Below are positions 1 to 13,233 of a stretch of DNA of 64,000 nt, piece by piece. The notes under the pieces are model-generated. The model did no database searches, was not told where the DNA came from, and was given only the letters and a program-made list of their open reading frames with translations. This DNA is from Cryptomeria japonica (lineage: Eukaryota > Streptophyta > Pinopsida > Cupressales > Cupressaceae), in contig NC_081405.1 of the NCBI RefSeq assembly GCF_030272615.1, forward strand, positions 155,665,613 to 155,729,612, read 5' to 3'. Within the stretch, counting starts at the first letter, position 1; every line of letters begins with the position of its first letter. The position numbers and the translations under genes were made by a program.

Positions 1-2028
1 CTCATCAAATATGCTCTAATAGAAATATAGAAAATGATATATAGACAAGTAGAGAGAGGGATATATAGATAGAGAGTGGTGCAGGTGCACCAAGGCAAAC
101 AAATTCAAATTTGAAGACCTTTGAGACCAAGGAGGAGATTCCAACATCAAACAAATTCAATAAAATCAATTATGAGATCCTAAAGCCAATAATGGCTTTT
201 GAAACTAAAAAAATGCAAAAAGTTGTCAAATTGTCCTGAAAGTTGTAAAATGTTGTCAAATGTTGGATATTGGGTCAAAACACCCAAAAAAGGATTTAGG
301 AGGGTTTAGTTTCATTTGAAATGCAATAAAGGATTAAAATCCTTTTGTTTTTAATGTTTTTGTTAAAGTTGTAATGCATTTTCCAAAGTGCAAATTCAAA
401 ATTTCAAAAAGGCAATGGTTAGGAAGAATTAGGTGGGAAACTAGTTTTAAGTGTTTTTGTGTTAAATAAACAATGTAACCAACCATAAGTTGGTTGACCA
501 GTCATAGAGGAAGGTTTATAAAGTCATTTTAATGCATTGTACGAAATGGTGAAGGCCTAGTGTATGGACAACATCTGGAAGAGTAATAAAACTCAGATTT
601 TGAAGCCATTTCCTGGTTTTTTATGAACTTGTGAGGGTTTTATTTGGTGTAATTCACATGATAAATTTGTAGTTAATTTATTTCAACATTTAATACCTCT
701 GTGAATTCTATGAAGTCACTACTAGATTATAAAATTGGTTTATTGCTGACTATCCCAGAATTTTGTCACTTTTTCCTTAACAGTTTTGACAAATTTTAAT
801 GTTATGGTCATTCCATGAATGATAGGACTCTAATTCTCATGGAGTGGATATAAAATGACATGTATTATATTTCATAACAACCAAATGTGTAGATAACAGG
901 GTTTAAGAGAGGTGATCACCATTGTTTGCTTGGAAAGCCTAGTGAAGAGGCTAGGTAGGGTGAGGGTTGGAGACATCTACCCATTGGAGGGGTATATTTT
1001 ATGATTTTTATAGTTTTATGTTGGCTATATAAAGGTAAAACAACAGCCAATCAACTCCAGAAGTGTGTGGAAGGGTGAGGTTGGAGAAACCCTTGATTTT
1101 AGGGCTTTTTGATGAAAATTTGGGGCTTTGGGGGTTAGAGGCCTCACAAACTGAAATTGATTATGGATTACTTAATTATTTATCATTTAATAAGACTATT
1201 TTGAGGTTAGAAGTACCCAACAGTAATATTTCTTGTAGTTGCTTTGTTAATTCACCATTCTAGTTGCTTGAAAACGAAGGACAATCTAAAAACAGCAGAT
1301 ACGTTCCAAAACAACTTGCTAAAGTCTCTGAGTATGTTATAGAAAAAAAAAGGGGTATCCAAATATCCATTTTATTTATCTAGTGTTTTGGAAGTTTTTG
1401 GAGTTATCATTAAATTTCTCTCGCTGTTGCACTAGTTGGGATTCCAGGCCTAGAAGGAGCAAATTTGGAGTTTGAGCATTTGGGTATTGAATAGAAGACT
1501 AAAACCAGTTGAATCCTTTTATATTATACCTAAGAACATATTCTAAGTCATAATTTTCCTTAGGTGAAGTCTTGATCCATATTTGGTACATTTGAGACAT
1601 TTAGGGTGTTTGTAGGCTGAAGGAAATTTGCCATTTCTTACCTTATATCTTACAAAGTAATCTATACCTGTTTGGGCATTGTCTTATACCACCATACCTC
1701 TGCCTACTCTACATCAGAGAGGGAAGGGGAGAGATGGGAAGATAGAGAGAGATAAGGGGCAAGAGTGAGAGATAAAAGAGGAGAATTGAAAACTGGAATT
1801 GTAAGCAAATTTTAAATCTAAGAAAGAGCATAAATAAGTCCAACAATTTTGCAGCAAATTATGGTGTGGATATGTCTTCTTTTAAGAAAAAAATATATTT
1901 TTTAGTTTTTTGTCTATCATTTATGGTATTCAATGTATTATGGATTTGACCTCCTTAGTGTCAAATTAATTAAAAATATATATAAATTATTTTATATATA
2001 TATAAGAGTGTAAAATTAATATAAACAT
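1..2028 (+). repeat. Third partial copy of the 10.55-10.93 kb segment, split by an LTR
   Basis: Bases 1-76 plus 1717-2028 read as one continuous sequence that closely matches 10551-10925 and again 46053-46435: a GA-rich start, then an AT-rich stretch ending near 'ataaacat'. The interruption (77-1716) is a solo LTR listed separately. Homology stops abruptly at about 2028. This shows that part of the duplicated unit, or one of its repeats, occurs a third time left of copy 1. No gene is seen here. Confidence 0.8.
77..1716. mobile_element. Solo LTR (family unassigned), 1,640 bp
   Basis: The insertion interrupts a sequence whose uninterrupted form is present at 10.6 kb and 46.1 kb, so its edges are well defined. 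It starts TG (with a short inverted repeat, TGGTGC...GCACCA) and ends CA. Both sides carry 'gagag' as a 5-bp target duplication, although the flank is GA-rich so the match is weakly informative. A TATA-like TATATAAA lies near 1026-1033. No internal coding region remains, as expected after LTR-LTR recombination. Superfamily cannot be assigned from an LTR alone. Confidence 0.72.
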
Positions 2029-2252
2029 AGGATATGGGTGTCACACCCCTGTCCAAATGGGATAGGGGCACCAAGACCCTTTCCTATGGGGGATAGGGGT
2101 GCCACGCCCCTATCCTACCCTATTTTGGGGCCTGGACAAGGTCTCAAGGTGATGCAGGGGCTGAAATAGGAGAAGATTTGAAATGATGATGCAAAGAGGG
2201 GTCCCAATTGAGTAGGGAAATGTGGTCAAAATTGCAATTTTATAATGCTACA
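2029..2252. mobile_element. LTR-end remnant related to 13.0-13.2 kb
   Basis: This C/G-rich stretch ('cacccctatccta', 'ggtgatgcag') resembles the right part of the LTR at 12009-13233 in both wording and order. It ends with the same kind of terminus (...ttttataatgctaca). It is a short fossil fragment with no coding capacity. Confidence 0.45.
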
Positions 2253-2307
2253 TTTAGCCCCCACTTTAGCAAGAGTATGGATTACGCCAATACTATCGGA
2301 AAAGTAG

Positions 2308-2311
<4 letters not shown>

Positions 2312-2373
<62 letters not shown>
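2312..2373. repeat. (GA)n microsatellite
   Basis: About 30 uninterrupted GA dinucleotides. Short open frames running through it (alternating Arg/Glu) are artefacts of the repeat. The next 600 bases (2374-2973) hold no recognisable gene. They contain three copies of 'ggtgatccatg' (about 2713-2837). Confidence 0.95.
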
Positions 2374-2375
<2 letters not shown>

Positions 2376-2973
2376 ACAAAGAGTATAAGATGTCACTAAT
2401 CTCGAGGAACCAAGCCCCCAATCTTAGAATCTTAACTCACTCAAGCATACACGAGAGAACACAAAATAAAAAGAACAAGACAAAGCACAAAAGACATATG
2501 ATAAAAACCAAAACACAAGACCACACATCAACTAGCCAAAGTGACCTCGATACTCGAATGTCTCAACAACTAACTGAAACACAAAGACGAATGCCATTAC
2601 ATAAATACCAATAATCACATAAAAGAGAAAAGCTAACATCATTGATGAACCACCAATAGTAAAACTATGAGTTCATGAGAGGAAGAAGAGAGAGAACATG
2701 AATACACACTTTGGTGATCCATGAGAAGAAAGGCAAACAAAAGGAACCATGGACATCTCGCCCCTAGAATTAGGTGATCCATGGAGAAAAGAGGACATGG
2801 AAAACTAGCCCCTAGATTTTGTCTAGGTGATCCATGTATGGGAGGAGGGTGAGAATGCCATTAGTTCCACTCAACCTCATGCGCATGTGTACAAGTGAGG
2901 TTTGAAGCACCTCATAGGAGTCTATGCTTGACTATGCTACAACCTGTATAAGATGTATAGTACAAATGTCAAG

Positions 2974-3369
2974 AAAGTGGTAACATCTCATTCTAAGAGG
3001 TTGTCCTCTAGTTCTGAGAATGACCCACTATATAAGAGAAAAGTGGTGACATCTCACTCTAAGAGGCTACCCTCTGGTTTCGAGAATGACCCACTGAATA
3101 AGAGAAAAGTGGCAACATCTCGCTCTAAGAGGCTATGCTCTAGTTCTGAGAATGACCCACTGTATAAGAGAAAAGTGATGACATCTCGCTTTAAGAGTTT
3201 GTGCTTTGGTTCCGAGAATGAACCACTATATAAAAGAAAAGTGATGACATCTTGTTCTAAGAGGTTGTGCTCTAGTTCTAAGAATGATTAATTGTTTAAA
3301 AAAAAAGTGACAACATCTCACTCTAAGAGGTTGTGCTTCGGTTCTGAGAATGACCCACCATATAAGGGA
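2974..3369 (+). repeat. 66-bp minisatellite, six units, 22-codon frame
   Basis: Six head-to-tail units begin at 2974, 3040, 3106, 3172, 3238 and 3304, each exactly 66 bp. Because 66 is divisible by three, the plus-strand frame from 2953 to 3291 reads about five near-identical 22-residue repeats (core VVTSHSKRL then ENDPLYKR, rich in Lys, Ser and Arg). The frame ends inside unit 5. No known protein family is recognised. It may be the tandem-repeat region that some plant Ty3/gypsy elements carry in untranslated DNA, or a relic of a repetitive protein. Confidence 0.85.
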
Positions 3370-4400
3370 TATAATGCGTGAGAGAAATATAATACAAAAG
3401 GAGCAGTGTGGGTGCCCCCCCCCTTAAGATGTCAACATAGTTTAATGTTGATATCTTAAGGAAAGTAGAACAAGGATACCTACCTTCAAGACAAAGAATA
3501 TATCCATTATGCAACAATGTCATAAATCTATGCAAGAGAGGGAATACTCTTCAAGAAAGGATAAGATAGTTGGAAAGAGATATCTTGTTGTAAGTGTAAA
3601 GGAGATCCTTGGAGAAGAAGAGATCTTTGCTCAAAATACATCTACCTCCAAGACGAGTTGTCTTAGACAAATATAACATCTTCTAGAATGAATCATAGAA
3701 GAGAAAAAGAATTCAATCCTTCCTCCTATTTCTAGGTGAAAGGGATTCTTGATGAAGGATGACTCACTTTTATACCAATGGAGATGGGTGAATTTATTAT
3801 AGATGTACTACACCTCTTGTGTAAGAGAGACCCCTTGAGTGAACAACAACAATTCCACACAAGGAATGACATAAAGTAATAAAACTCACACCATCCACAA
3901 TATAGGAAAGAGTGGATCCTTAGAGAAATAGAGAGAGAGATCACTGCTCCCCAAGTATAGGACAATGAGAAGAATCACATAACTTCTAGAGAGAGACTAC
4001 TCATAATATATGCACTGTTTCAAGCAAGGAATACATCCTAACCAAGAAATAGACATGCGCTCGCATGAAGGATAACTCCATTCAATAAAGGACATCAAGT
4101 TATGAATAACACAATAGAAGAGGTAGTTTTCAAAGAGAGAGAAAGAAGATTCACAAAAGTTCTCTAAGGAGATATTGTTCCTAATAGACGTACCATTTCA
4201 AGAAAGGAGAAGATCCCACTCATGGAACAGACATGTGCTCGCATGAAGGAATACTCCATGCAAGAAAGGACATCAAGTTTATGAATAATGTACACTCCAT
4301 AAAGAAAATAGTAAAACCTTAGAAAGAGGAAAAAGAATATTCTTTCCCCCCAAGCATAGAGGCAAGAATAAATAGACTATTACATTTCTCACTAAGTATG
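3370..4400. repeat. Degenerate repetitive DNA, no gene seen
   Basis: This stretch is purine-rich and full of short imperfect repeats. One unit of about 180 bp containing 'ctcgcatgaagga' and 'aaaggacatcaagtt' occurs near 4050 and again near 4230. No open frame resembles a known protein. It probably belongs to the same fossil element as the gag remnant to its right. Confidence 0.4.
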
Positions 4401-5640
4401 ATTGCACCTAAAATTGTACCACCATGAATGACAAGAAGCCCCCAATAGGTAGGCTAACTATGTCACATAGTGAGGAGCAACATAATAGTAACTTGACTGT
4501 TATTTTTACCATGCTTGAATCAATGTAATGTTGAATTTGTGTTTTCAAATCTTGACACTCATTAGTAGAATGGACATGGGTTTGATGATATTTACAAAAA
4601 GAAGAATTTTGAGAATTTTATTTATGTTTTCGTCTTCGTTTAGGACAAATAGGAGATATTAATTTGGATTTTAGAAGATTGGTCAACACATTTTCTTGTT
4701 GTAACTCAAAATTAGAATGAGAGGGTGTGGATTTACAAGACAATGGAGAAGAAGATATTGACAAAGGAAAGTGTGATTTCTCATGACTTTGTCACTCACA
4801 TTCAAGCATTTGTCCATTGCATCTATGTGTATGTTCAAAAGAGGGATCACTCTTAGGGGGAATTGGATTGAAGTTTAAAGAGGCCCAATAAATTTCAAGA
4901 TTTGTGTTTTAAAAGAGACAAAATTGGAATATGAAATTCAGGCATCTTAGACTTTCTAGAAAAGGTAGGAGTGAAATCTAAGGACCCCCAATCATCCTCT
5001 AAGAGTTATTCTTTAGCAACTACTTTGGTAGAAGATGATATATTTGAGTGAATCGAAGAGAGTATTGTACGATCTAAGAAAGCATATGATGCTTCACTTA
5101 TGTTCTCATCAACTACCTAATTAGTATATGTGTAAGGCACAACATGATAATCAGGAAGAATTTTTGGTTTCCTAGGAACATGAATGAAATTGATTTTATT
5201 TTTGTTAGGCTCTTGATTTTTGGGAGAGAGCATTATGATGAGAAACAATATCATTCTCTTGTTCTAAGTTATCTTTATGTTCAAGACACTCATTAGAAAA
5301 AGGACTCATATGTAATTAATTTTTTATCTTTAGAGGGAAGATCATGAAAAGAAGGTATGGTATCACAAGGATAAGTAGCCATATTATCATCCTCTTGCAC
5401 CAAATAATCCTTATTAGGGAGGTACTTTTTAGGAGAAGAAGAACACAATTCTCCAAAGATTCATCTTTAGGAGGGAGATCTTTGAAAGAAGTGTCCATAT
5501 TCCCTTTCTGCACCAATGTGCCCTCATTAATGAGATCGATTTTGGGAGAGGGTAAATCATAGGTATGAATGAAAGGGAGAACTAAACTATCATCATATGC
5601 ATGAAAGGGAACATCATGAACATCTTTAATGTAACTTTAA
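4400..5640 (-). mobile_element. Ty3/gypsy-like gag relic (broken)
   Basis: On the minus strand near 4530-4600 the translation contains CKYHQTHVHSTNEC followed by QDLKTQI. This resembles the Cys/His knuckle near the end of plant Ty3/gypsy Gag proteins (CxYH...H.T..C..L...I). A basic stretch (KRRRKHK) lies just before it. The rest is heavily decayed. Family assignment rests on this one motif; the element is broken in several places. Confidence 0.45.
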
Positions 5641-6382
5641 ATTGAATTAGCAAAATAAGATAAGAACTCCATATGCACTTATGATCAAACAAGAAACTCA
5701 TATGCCATTTAACCATAATAATGTTCACCCCATACATGCATAGAAAATTGAATAAAGGAAGGAAAATGGAATTTGAATTGCAAATTTGAAATTTGAATTT
5801 TGGAGTTTGAATTTGAAAATGTGAAATTTGAAACTTGCAAAATAATTGAATAATTCAAAATTATAGGAAAAAATATTATTCAATTAAATGAACAAATTGA
5901 TTGAAAGAATAATAATGCAACCTCCTAGGAAATTGAAATTTAAAATTAGGATTATGTAAAAAAATAGCCTCTTAATTTTAAAATTATCCAAAAGAGATTA
6001 AAATTAGGGCCTATTGAAAAACCTCTTAATTCAAAAATTCAAATTTGTTGAATTGAAATTTTGAAATTTAAAATTAGGGTTGTTCTTAATTAACCACTGA
6101 ATTTTAAACTATATCTTTAAAATTGAAATGTTGAAAGCCACGAAGATTATTTTTTATTTTAGAGGGATCAAAATTAGACAAAATCAGCCAATTTTCTTGA
6201 TTTAAGAAATTAAATACAGTCCTAACAGTCTCCCAAAATTTCAGGAAAAAAGCTAGGGTCTAGATGGAAAGTGCACCCGGTCCTGCCAACCTTTTTGAAA
6301 AATTTCAAGGTTGAAAGCTACGATGATTTGAGAGCTAACCCTAAAAAATTGATTGATTTTATCATCTCTAGATAAGGCCTTC
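5641..6382. other. AT-rich leader-like DNA left of copy 1
   Basis: The first part is A/T-rich with repeated 'aaatttgaa' wording. Near 6240-6300 it contains 'aaagtgcacccggtcctgcc', a diverged form of the motif at about 11590 and 12400 ('aagtgtacttggtcctc'), which suggests untranslated DNA of a related retroelement. Homology to copy 2 begins abruptly at about 6382. No gene is seen. Confidence 0.4.
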
Positions 6383-7400
6383 AAAGTCTTCCCACATTGT
6401 GGTATGCTCACCTTCAATCCTTCAATCATATGTTCAATTGAAATTTGGTTCCATTTGGCCTTTAAAGGTTGGAAAAAATTAACCCATTGAAATTCAAACT
6501 TCTAAGTCTTAGGGAAAGCTATCACTAGTTGTTATAACTAATTCACATTATATTAGATTTTGACCATTTTTTTTGTTGGCTTTATATGTGACATAAGTGC
6601 TTACAACTATTATTTTGGTTTTTGTGTAGTTACAATGAACATTGTGGGATTTGTTGTGCATGCAAGGACCAAAAAGTAGTCATTTTGAGATGATGCCACA
6701 TACCTATTCACTTTTCTCCTTTAACCAATTACTTTGACCACCAAAAAATTTGCACAACTAATCCAACACTTATGCACAAATGCCCCAATAATCAAGTGCT
6801 ATTGATTGTCAAGGAATGTGTGTTCTGTACGATAGCTCATCCTCATCTTCATTCACAAAGTGCATCAAAATCTAAACAATCATTCAGCAGTGCATGGGAA
6901 AAATGTTGTGGTATGACCACATTCAATTATCTTGCATATATACCTTCAAAGGTTGGACAAAATTAACACATTGAGATTCAAACTTCAAAGTCTTCCCACA
7001 TTGTGGTATGCTCACCTTCAATCCTTCAATCATATGTTCAATTGAAATTTGGTTCCATTTGGCCTTCAAAGGTTGGAAAAAATTAACACATTGAAATTCA
7101 AACTTCTAAGTCTTAGGGAAAGCTATCAATAGTTGTTTTAACTAATTCACATTATATTAGATTTTGACCATTTTTTTGTTGGCTTTATATGTGACATAAG
7201 TGCTTACAACTATTATTTTGGTTTTTGTGTAGTTACAATGAACATTGTGGGATTTGTTGTTCATGCAAGGGCCAAAAAGTAGTCCTTTTGAGATGATTCC
7301 ACATACCTATTCACTTTGCTCCGTTAACCATTTACTTTGACCACCAAAAAATTTGCACAACTTATCCAACACTTATGCACAAATGCCCCAATAATCATGT
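6383..7400. repeat. 0.6-kb direct repeat pair, copy 1
   Basis: Two direct units offset by 604 bp (for example 'tcttcccacattg' at 6387 and 6991). Each contains 'ttggctttatatgtgacataagtgcttac' type wording and a stretch resembling a short exon ('ggaatgtgtgttctgtacgatag'). The first unit is truncated at its left edge by the duplication boundary. The same pair occurs at 40.53-41.74 kb with an offset of 625 bp. Confidence 0.85.
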
Positions 7401-8194
7401 GCTATTGATACCCACAGAGTTGAAGAATTAATCTAATTACTAACTTCTTTCCAACTATTGGGTATATCAATAGGTGAGTACTAGCCCACTAGATGATTTT
7501 TTAGTGGACTTTTAAAAAGCAAAATCTAAAAAAATTTAATTGAAACATGGCACCCCTTCCCATAAACAAATAGAGGAAATGTTACAAATTATCAATTTAA
7601 AACCAAAGTATCTATGAAGTTAATTTAATGTGTGAGAGTATTTTTTTATTTGTTTTGAATTAAAATATATGTTAGGGTAGGTTTTAGAAATGCAATTAAA
7701 ATTATGAATTGAGATTTTTATTTAGAAATGAATTTTACAATAAATATGATCAATAAAATGGATTGTAGACTTCAATTATTGTAAAAGTTTTGCATTTATC
7801 ACTTGTTTATTTTTGAGTTAAGTACAAATGGAGATGGTCTTAGTTTGTCCCCTCCCACTCTTTTCTCTCTCTGCCAATGACAACTTTCATAGTGTTGAGT
7901 GGATTCTTCGGGCATACATACAAATCGTACTGTGATGTGGAACTAAAATTATGTTATGTTGTAACAGGTAGTACAAATATTGTTTCTATGTATTCAACTT
8001 TGTGTTCCAGTGGGACCACAGATCAAGATCAAAATTCAGAAGTTTCCAGCCTACAATCCATTCCATCCAATATATATATCACCTAAACCTTGATTACATT
8101 ATGACAAAGTAACTTAAAAGTAGCCCATGTGTTCTATTCTTAAAAGAAGTTAGAACTAGCGATTGTTCTTTTGTGTGAAATGGGTACGTCAAAA
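7401..8194. other. AT-rich interval with a short ORF shared by both copies
   Basis: Mostly AT-rich and featureless. A 69-codon plus-strand frame (7877-8086) has a 64-codon partner in copy 2 (42219-42413) with most residues conserved (core SYCDVELKLCYVVTG). The two copies are only about 3 % diverged, so an open frame is not evidence of function. I do not recognise a protein family. It may be the last exon of a decayed gene. Confidence 0.3.
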
Positions 8195-8645
8195 ATGTGT
8201 GGATGGTGAATAATATTTTATTTAAGGGTCTATTTTTTTCATATTGTGATGGGGGAGAGTGAGATGTAAAGATGGAAGAGACAAATATATAGATAGGGGA
8301 AGAGAAAGGGAAAGATAGAAAGATAAAGATAGACCTTTGATGCAATATATAGAGAGAGGGGTAGAGAGAGATAAAATTATAATGAGATAGAAATAGGGGA
8401 GAGTTTAGAAAAAATGTGTGCATGGTGAATAATATTTTTTTTGGGGTCTATTTTTTTCATATTGAGATGGGTGAGAGTCAAAGAGATAAGGAGAGTGAGA
8501 TGTAGAGATGGAAGAGAAAAATATATAAATAGGGTAAGAGAAAGGGAAATATAGAAAGATAAAGATAGACCTTTGATGCAATATATAGAGAGAGAGGTAG
8601 AAAGAGAAAAAATTATAATAAGATACAAATAGGGGAGAGTTTAGA
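8195..8645. repeat. 219-bp direct repeat pair, copy 1
   Basis: A unit beginning 'atgtgt(g/c)(g/c)atggtgaataat' at 8195 recurs at 8414. Both units share 'ctatttttttcatattg' and 'gatagacctttgatgcaat'. Copy 2 has the same pair from about 42519. The open frames on the opposite strand are Leu/Ser/Tyr low-complexity and are not genes. Confidence 0.8.
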
Positions 8646-10190
<1,545 letters not shown>

Positions 10191-11250
10191 ATAAAATGTC
10201 TATTTAGAGTTTAAAACTTAGGATTCAAATTTGTAATAAAGAGGGCATTAAATAGCCTAATCCAAGATATCAAATGATGTAGATGTGTGGATTATTTTAG
10301 ATTAAAATAGGCTATAATAAATTTGGATAACAAAATATAAATACCAAAAAACAAATAAAACACAACTTTATGTTTACAAATGATATATAAATTTAAAAAT
10401 TAAAAATATGAAATATATATTTTTATCCCTTATATATAAAAACCCAAAAAATAAATGACACCTTGTTGTCTCAACATTATTTTAACTTTTATGTATATAT
10501 TTTTAATTAAATATAATAGAAAAAGAAGACAAAAGAACAATAGTCTTCTCATCAAATATGTTCTAATAGAAATATAGAAAATGATATATAGACAAGTAGA
10601 GAGGGATATATAGATAGAGAGGGAGAGGGAGAGATGGGAAGATACAGAGAGATAATGGGCAAGAGTGAGAGATAAAAGAGGAGAATTAAAAATTGGAATT
10701 GTAAGAAAATTTGAAATCTAAGAAAGAGCATAAATAAGTCCAACAATTGTGGAGCAAATTATGGTGTGGATATGTCTTCTTTTAAGAAAAAAATGTATTT
10801 TTAGTTTTTTGTCTATCATTTATGGTATTCAATGTATTATGGATTTGACCTCCTTAGTGTCAAATTAATTAAAATATATATATATATTATGTTATATAAA
10901 TATAACAATGTAAAATTAATATAAACATTGTATATATATCATTTTACTAATAAATATTTAAATCAAACATATTTTGTATTAAATTTTAACTATAACAATG
11001 TAAAATAAAAAATAAAGGCATCTAAACAAGCATAATTTGTTCAACCTAAATACTAAATTTTATAATGGTTAAAAAATACCAATTGTATATTTTTTTATAG
11101 ATTTACAAATAATTGAACTGTATTGATTTTATCTACTAAGCAAAGAGAAAATTATATATTTTAATTATTTTATCATATCCTCAACCTTATTTATTTAATA
11201 ACTATAGATTGTCCATCTCAAAAAAGAGACTCCTTCAGCATAATTAGTAA
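10191..11250. other. AT-rich interval, no gene seen
   Basis: Contains the diverged repeat of 9530-9625, then A/T-rich DNA. Bases 10551-10925 are the segment also found at 1-2028 (split) and 46053-46435. No reading frame resembles a protein. Confidence 0.6.
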
Positions 11251-13233
11251 TTATAAAGTGGAAAATTGAACCCTAGTGATTCCCCACCTAGGAGAGAGAG
11301 AAAGGAAATCATTAGGATGATTTTCACTTGGGAGATACTTTGCATTCAAAAGAGGGGTTGAATTCACTAGATTTGAATACTAAGTGAATTCCAAGGGAGC
11401 AATGCAATTTACCCTCTTTTGTAAGTAGAAGAGTTGACTTGTTGACTACGCGGAAATGAAGACAAAATGGGTGAAATAAGGAGCTACCAATTCAGGATCA
11501 CGCTGTAACTTTGGATCTAAGATATTTAGATTGATATGGATCTACTTGGAAAATTTGGAGAAAATTTGTCAGGACCAAGTTGAAAGTGTACTTGGTCCTC
11601 TGAAAAATTTGCGAATTGAGAGGGGTTTTTCCGTCTCTGCAAATGAAGCCCAAACCTGCAATTGCAGTTGTGTACCTGCAACCTACACATAGAAAAGAAG
11701 GGAAGAAGGGTTGTGGATAGGGTTTTTTCTTATTCAAACCTTGGTTGAGGATAGGGTTTTTTCTTAATTATGTAAATTTTATTTGCAAATTGAACAAGAC
11801 AAGGAGGAAATTGAATTTTACAAACAAAGTAATTTTCAGATCTTAGATAACCACAAACAATTTTTACAAATTACAAGTTCAATTTTAATTTTTAAAACTA
11901 GCAGTTTTAATGATTTAACCACTAAGTTTGCAAAAAAATTAAACTTCTAAATGAAAAATATGCAATTTTGTTCAAAGGAAAGCATGCAAGACATCGGGTT
12001 CACCAAAATGTAATGGTGGAAAAATGGTGAATGATAGATCAAGAGGAAAACTACCCTTTCCCTCAAAGAGACATGAGAGTCTCACTATTGATTCCCTTCA
12101 AACACTTTTCACCATGTTACATTTGGAAGAGGAGAGGAGATTTCACTAGATACAATCTCTCCACATGAAGATGGTAGATTGAATATTAAATGAAATGGGA
12201 AAGATAAGTTGATCCCCTCTTCCTTGTTTGAAATGGAAAGAAATTGATTGAATTATGTAATGCAAAAGTGACAAAGAACTGATTATAACTTGAGATCAGG
12301 ATATGGGACAAAGTTGTGCACCTGGATCTAGTAGTAATATGTCAAGATGAAGTCGCCCTATGAATTTGAGGAAAAGTTGTCTAGACTGTGGTAAGAATAT
12401 ACACGGTCCTTCAAAAAATCTGCGAAACGAAAAGGGTTTTTCCACCTCAGCAAATGAAGCCTGAATCCAAAAGTATAGCTGCACACCTGCAACCTACACA
12501 TAGAAAAGGGAGGAAAATGTGTTGGTATTGGGGGTTTACCTTTAGGTCAAACCCCAGTTTCATAATTAACCAAGTAATGAAAGAAAGTACTTGCAAGTAG
12601 ATGTAAATGAAAGACTGAATTGTAAATCACCTTAAGGGAGGTTGTGATAGAAATTTTTATAGAAGTGCTTCTATGGAATTGAATGTTGAAATCAATCTCA
12701 TCTTCAATGGTTTAATCCTTGACCTGAATGCAACACCTAGCCTTGAAGGGAGACTTGAGAATGCTCAATGCTGGAAAAGAATGCTTGAATGCTCTTGAAT
12801 GTTTGACCACTTAAATTTATCCACCTTCGACCTCCCCAACTTCAACTTATCCAACATCAACTTATGCAAATGAGAGGATGAATGCCCCTTAAATACATAT
12901 TAATGGATTTGATTTTCTCCACAGACCGACATTGGGGGAGTTTCCCGTCCAATGCACAACCAACATTGCAACCCTAGGGAGGATCCTGCCCCAAAATAGG
13001 GCAAGGACAGAGGTGCGATTCCCGTGTCCTAGGAGGACAAGAGTGTCATGCCCCTATCCTACCCCTTTCTCTAGGGCAGAGTGCAGATGGGGTGATGCAG
13101 AGGCTAAGGAAGAAGCTATTTATGAGGGCTAAGCAATCTTCGGTCTCCGATTAGGCTAGAGAATTCAAGCTCGCATGAGTGAGGACCCTAATGCAGTCGA
13201 GAATTGCTAGGGTCACAATTTTATGACACTACA
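11251..13233 (-). mobile_element. LTR plus leader of a retroelement, copy 1 (broken)
   Basis: An LTR-like block spans 12009-13233. On the plus strand it begins TGTAATG and ends ACACTACA, i.e. near-inverted termini TGTA(A/G)TG. On the minus strand it is followed immediately by TTTTGGTGAACCCGATG, resembling the start of a plant gypsy leader or primer-binding region, so the element probably reads leftward. Bases 11490-11760 and 12290-12560 are two diverged versions of one module ('gtgtacttggtcct', 'ggggtttttccgtct', 'acctacacatagaaaag'). No coding region is preserved. Copy 2 holds the same block at about 46780-48593, shorter by 175 bp. Confidence 0.5.

Noticed and set aside
2208-2614. Open frames through the Arg/Glu repeat
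   Set aside because: They only translate the (GA)n microsatellite and random flank.
2953-3369. CRISPR-like array (66-bp regular repeats)
   Set aside because: Units are contiguous with no unique spacers, and the genome is a plant nuclear one.
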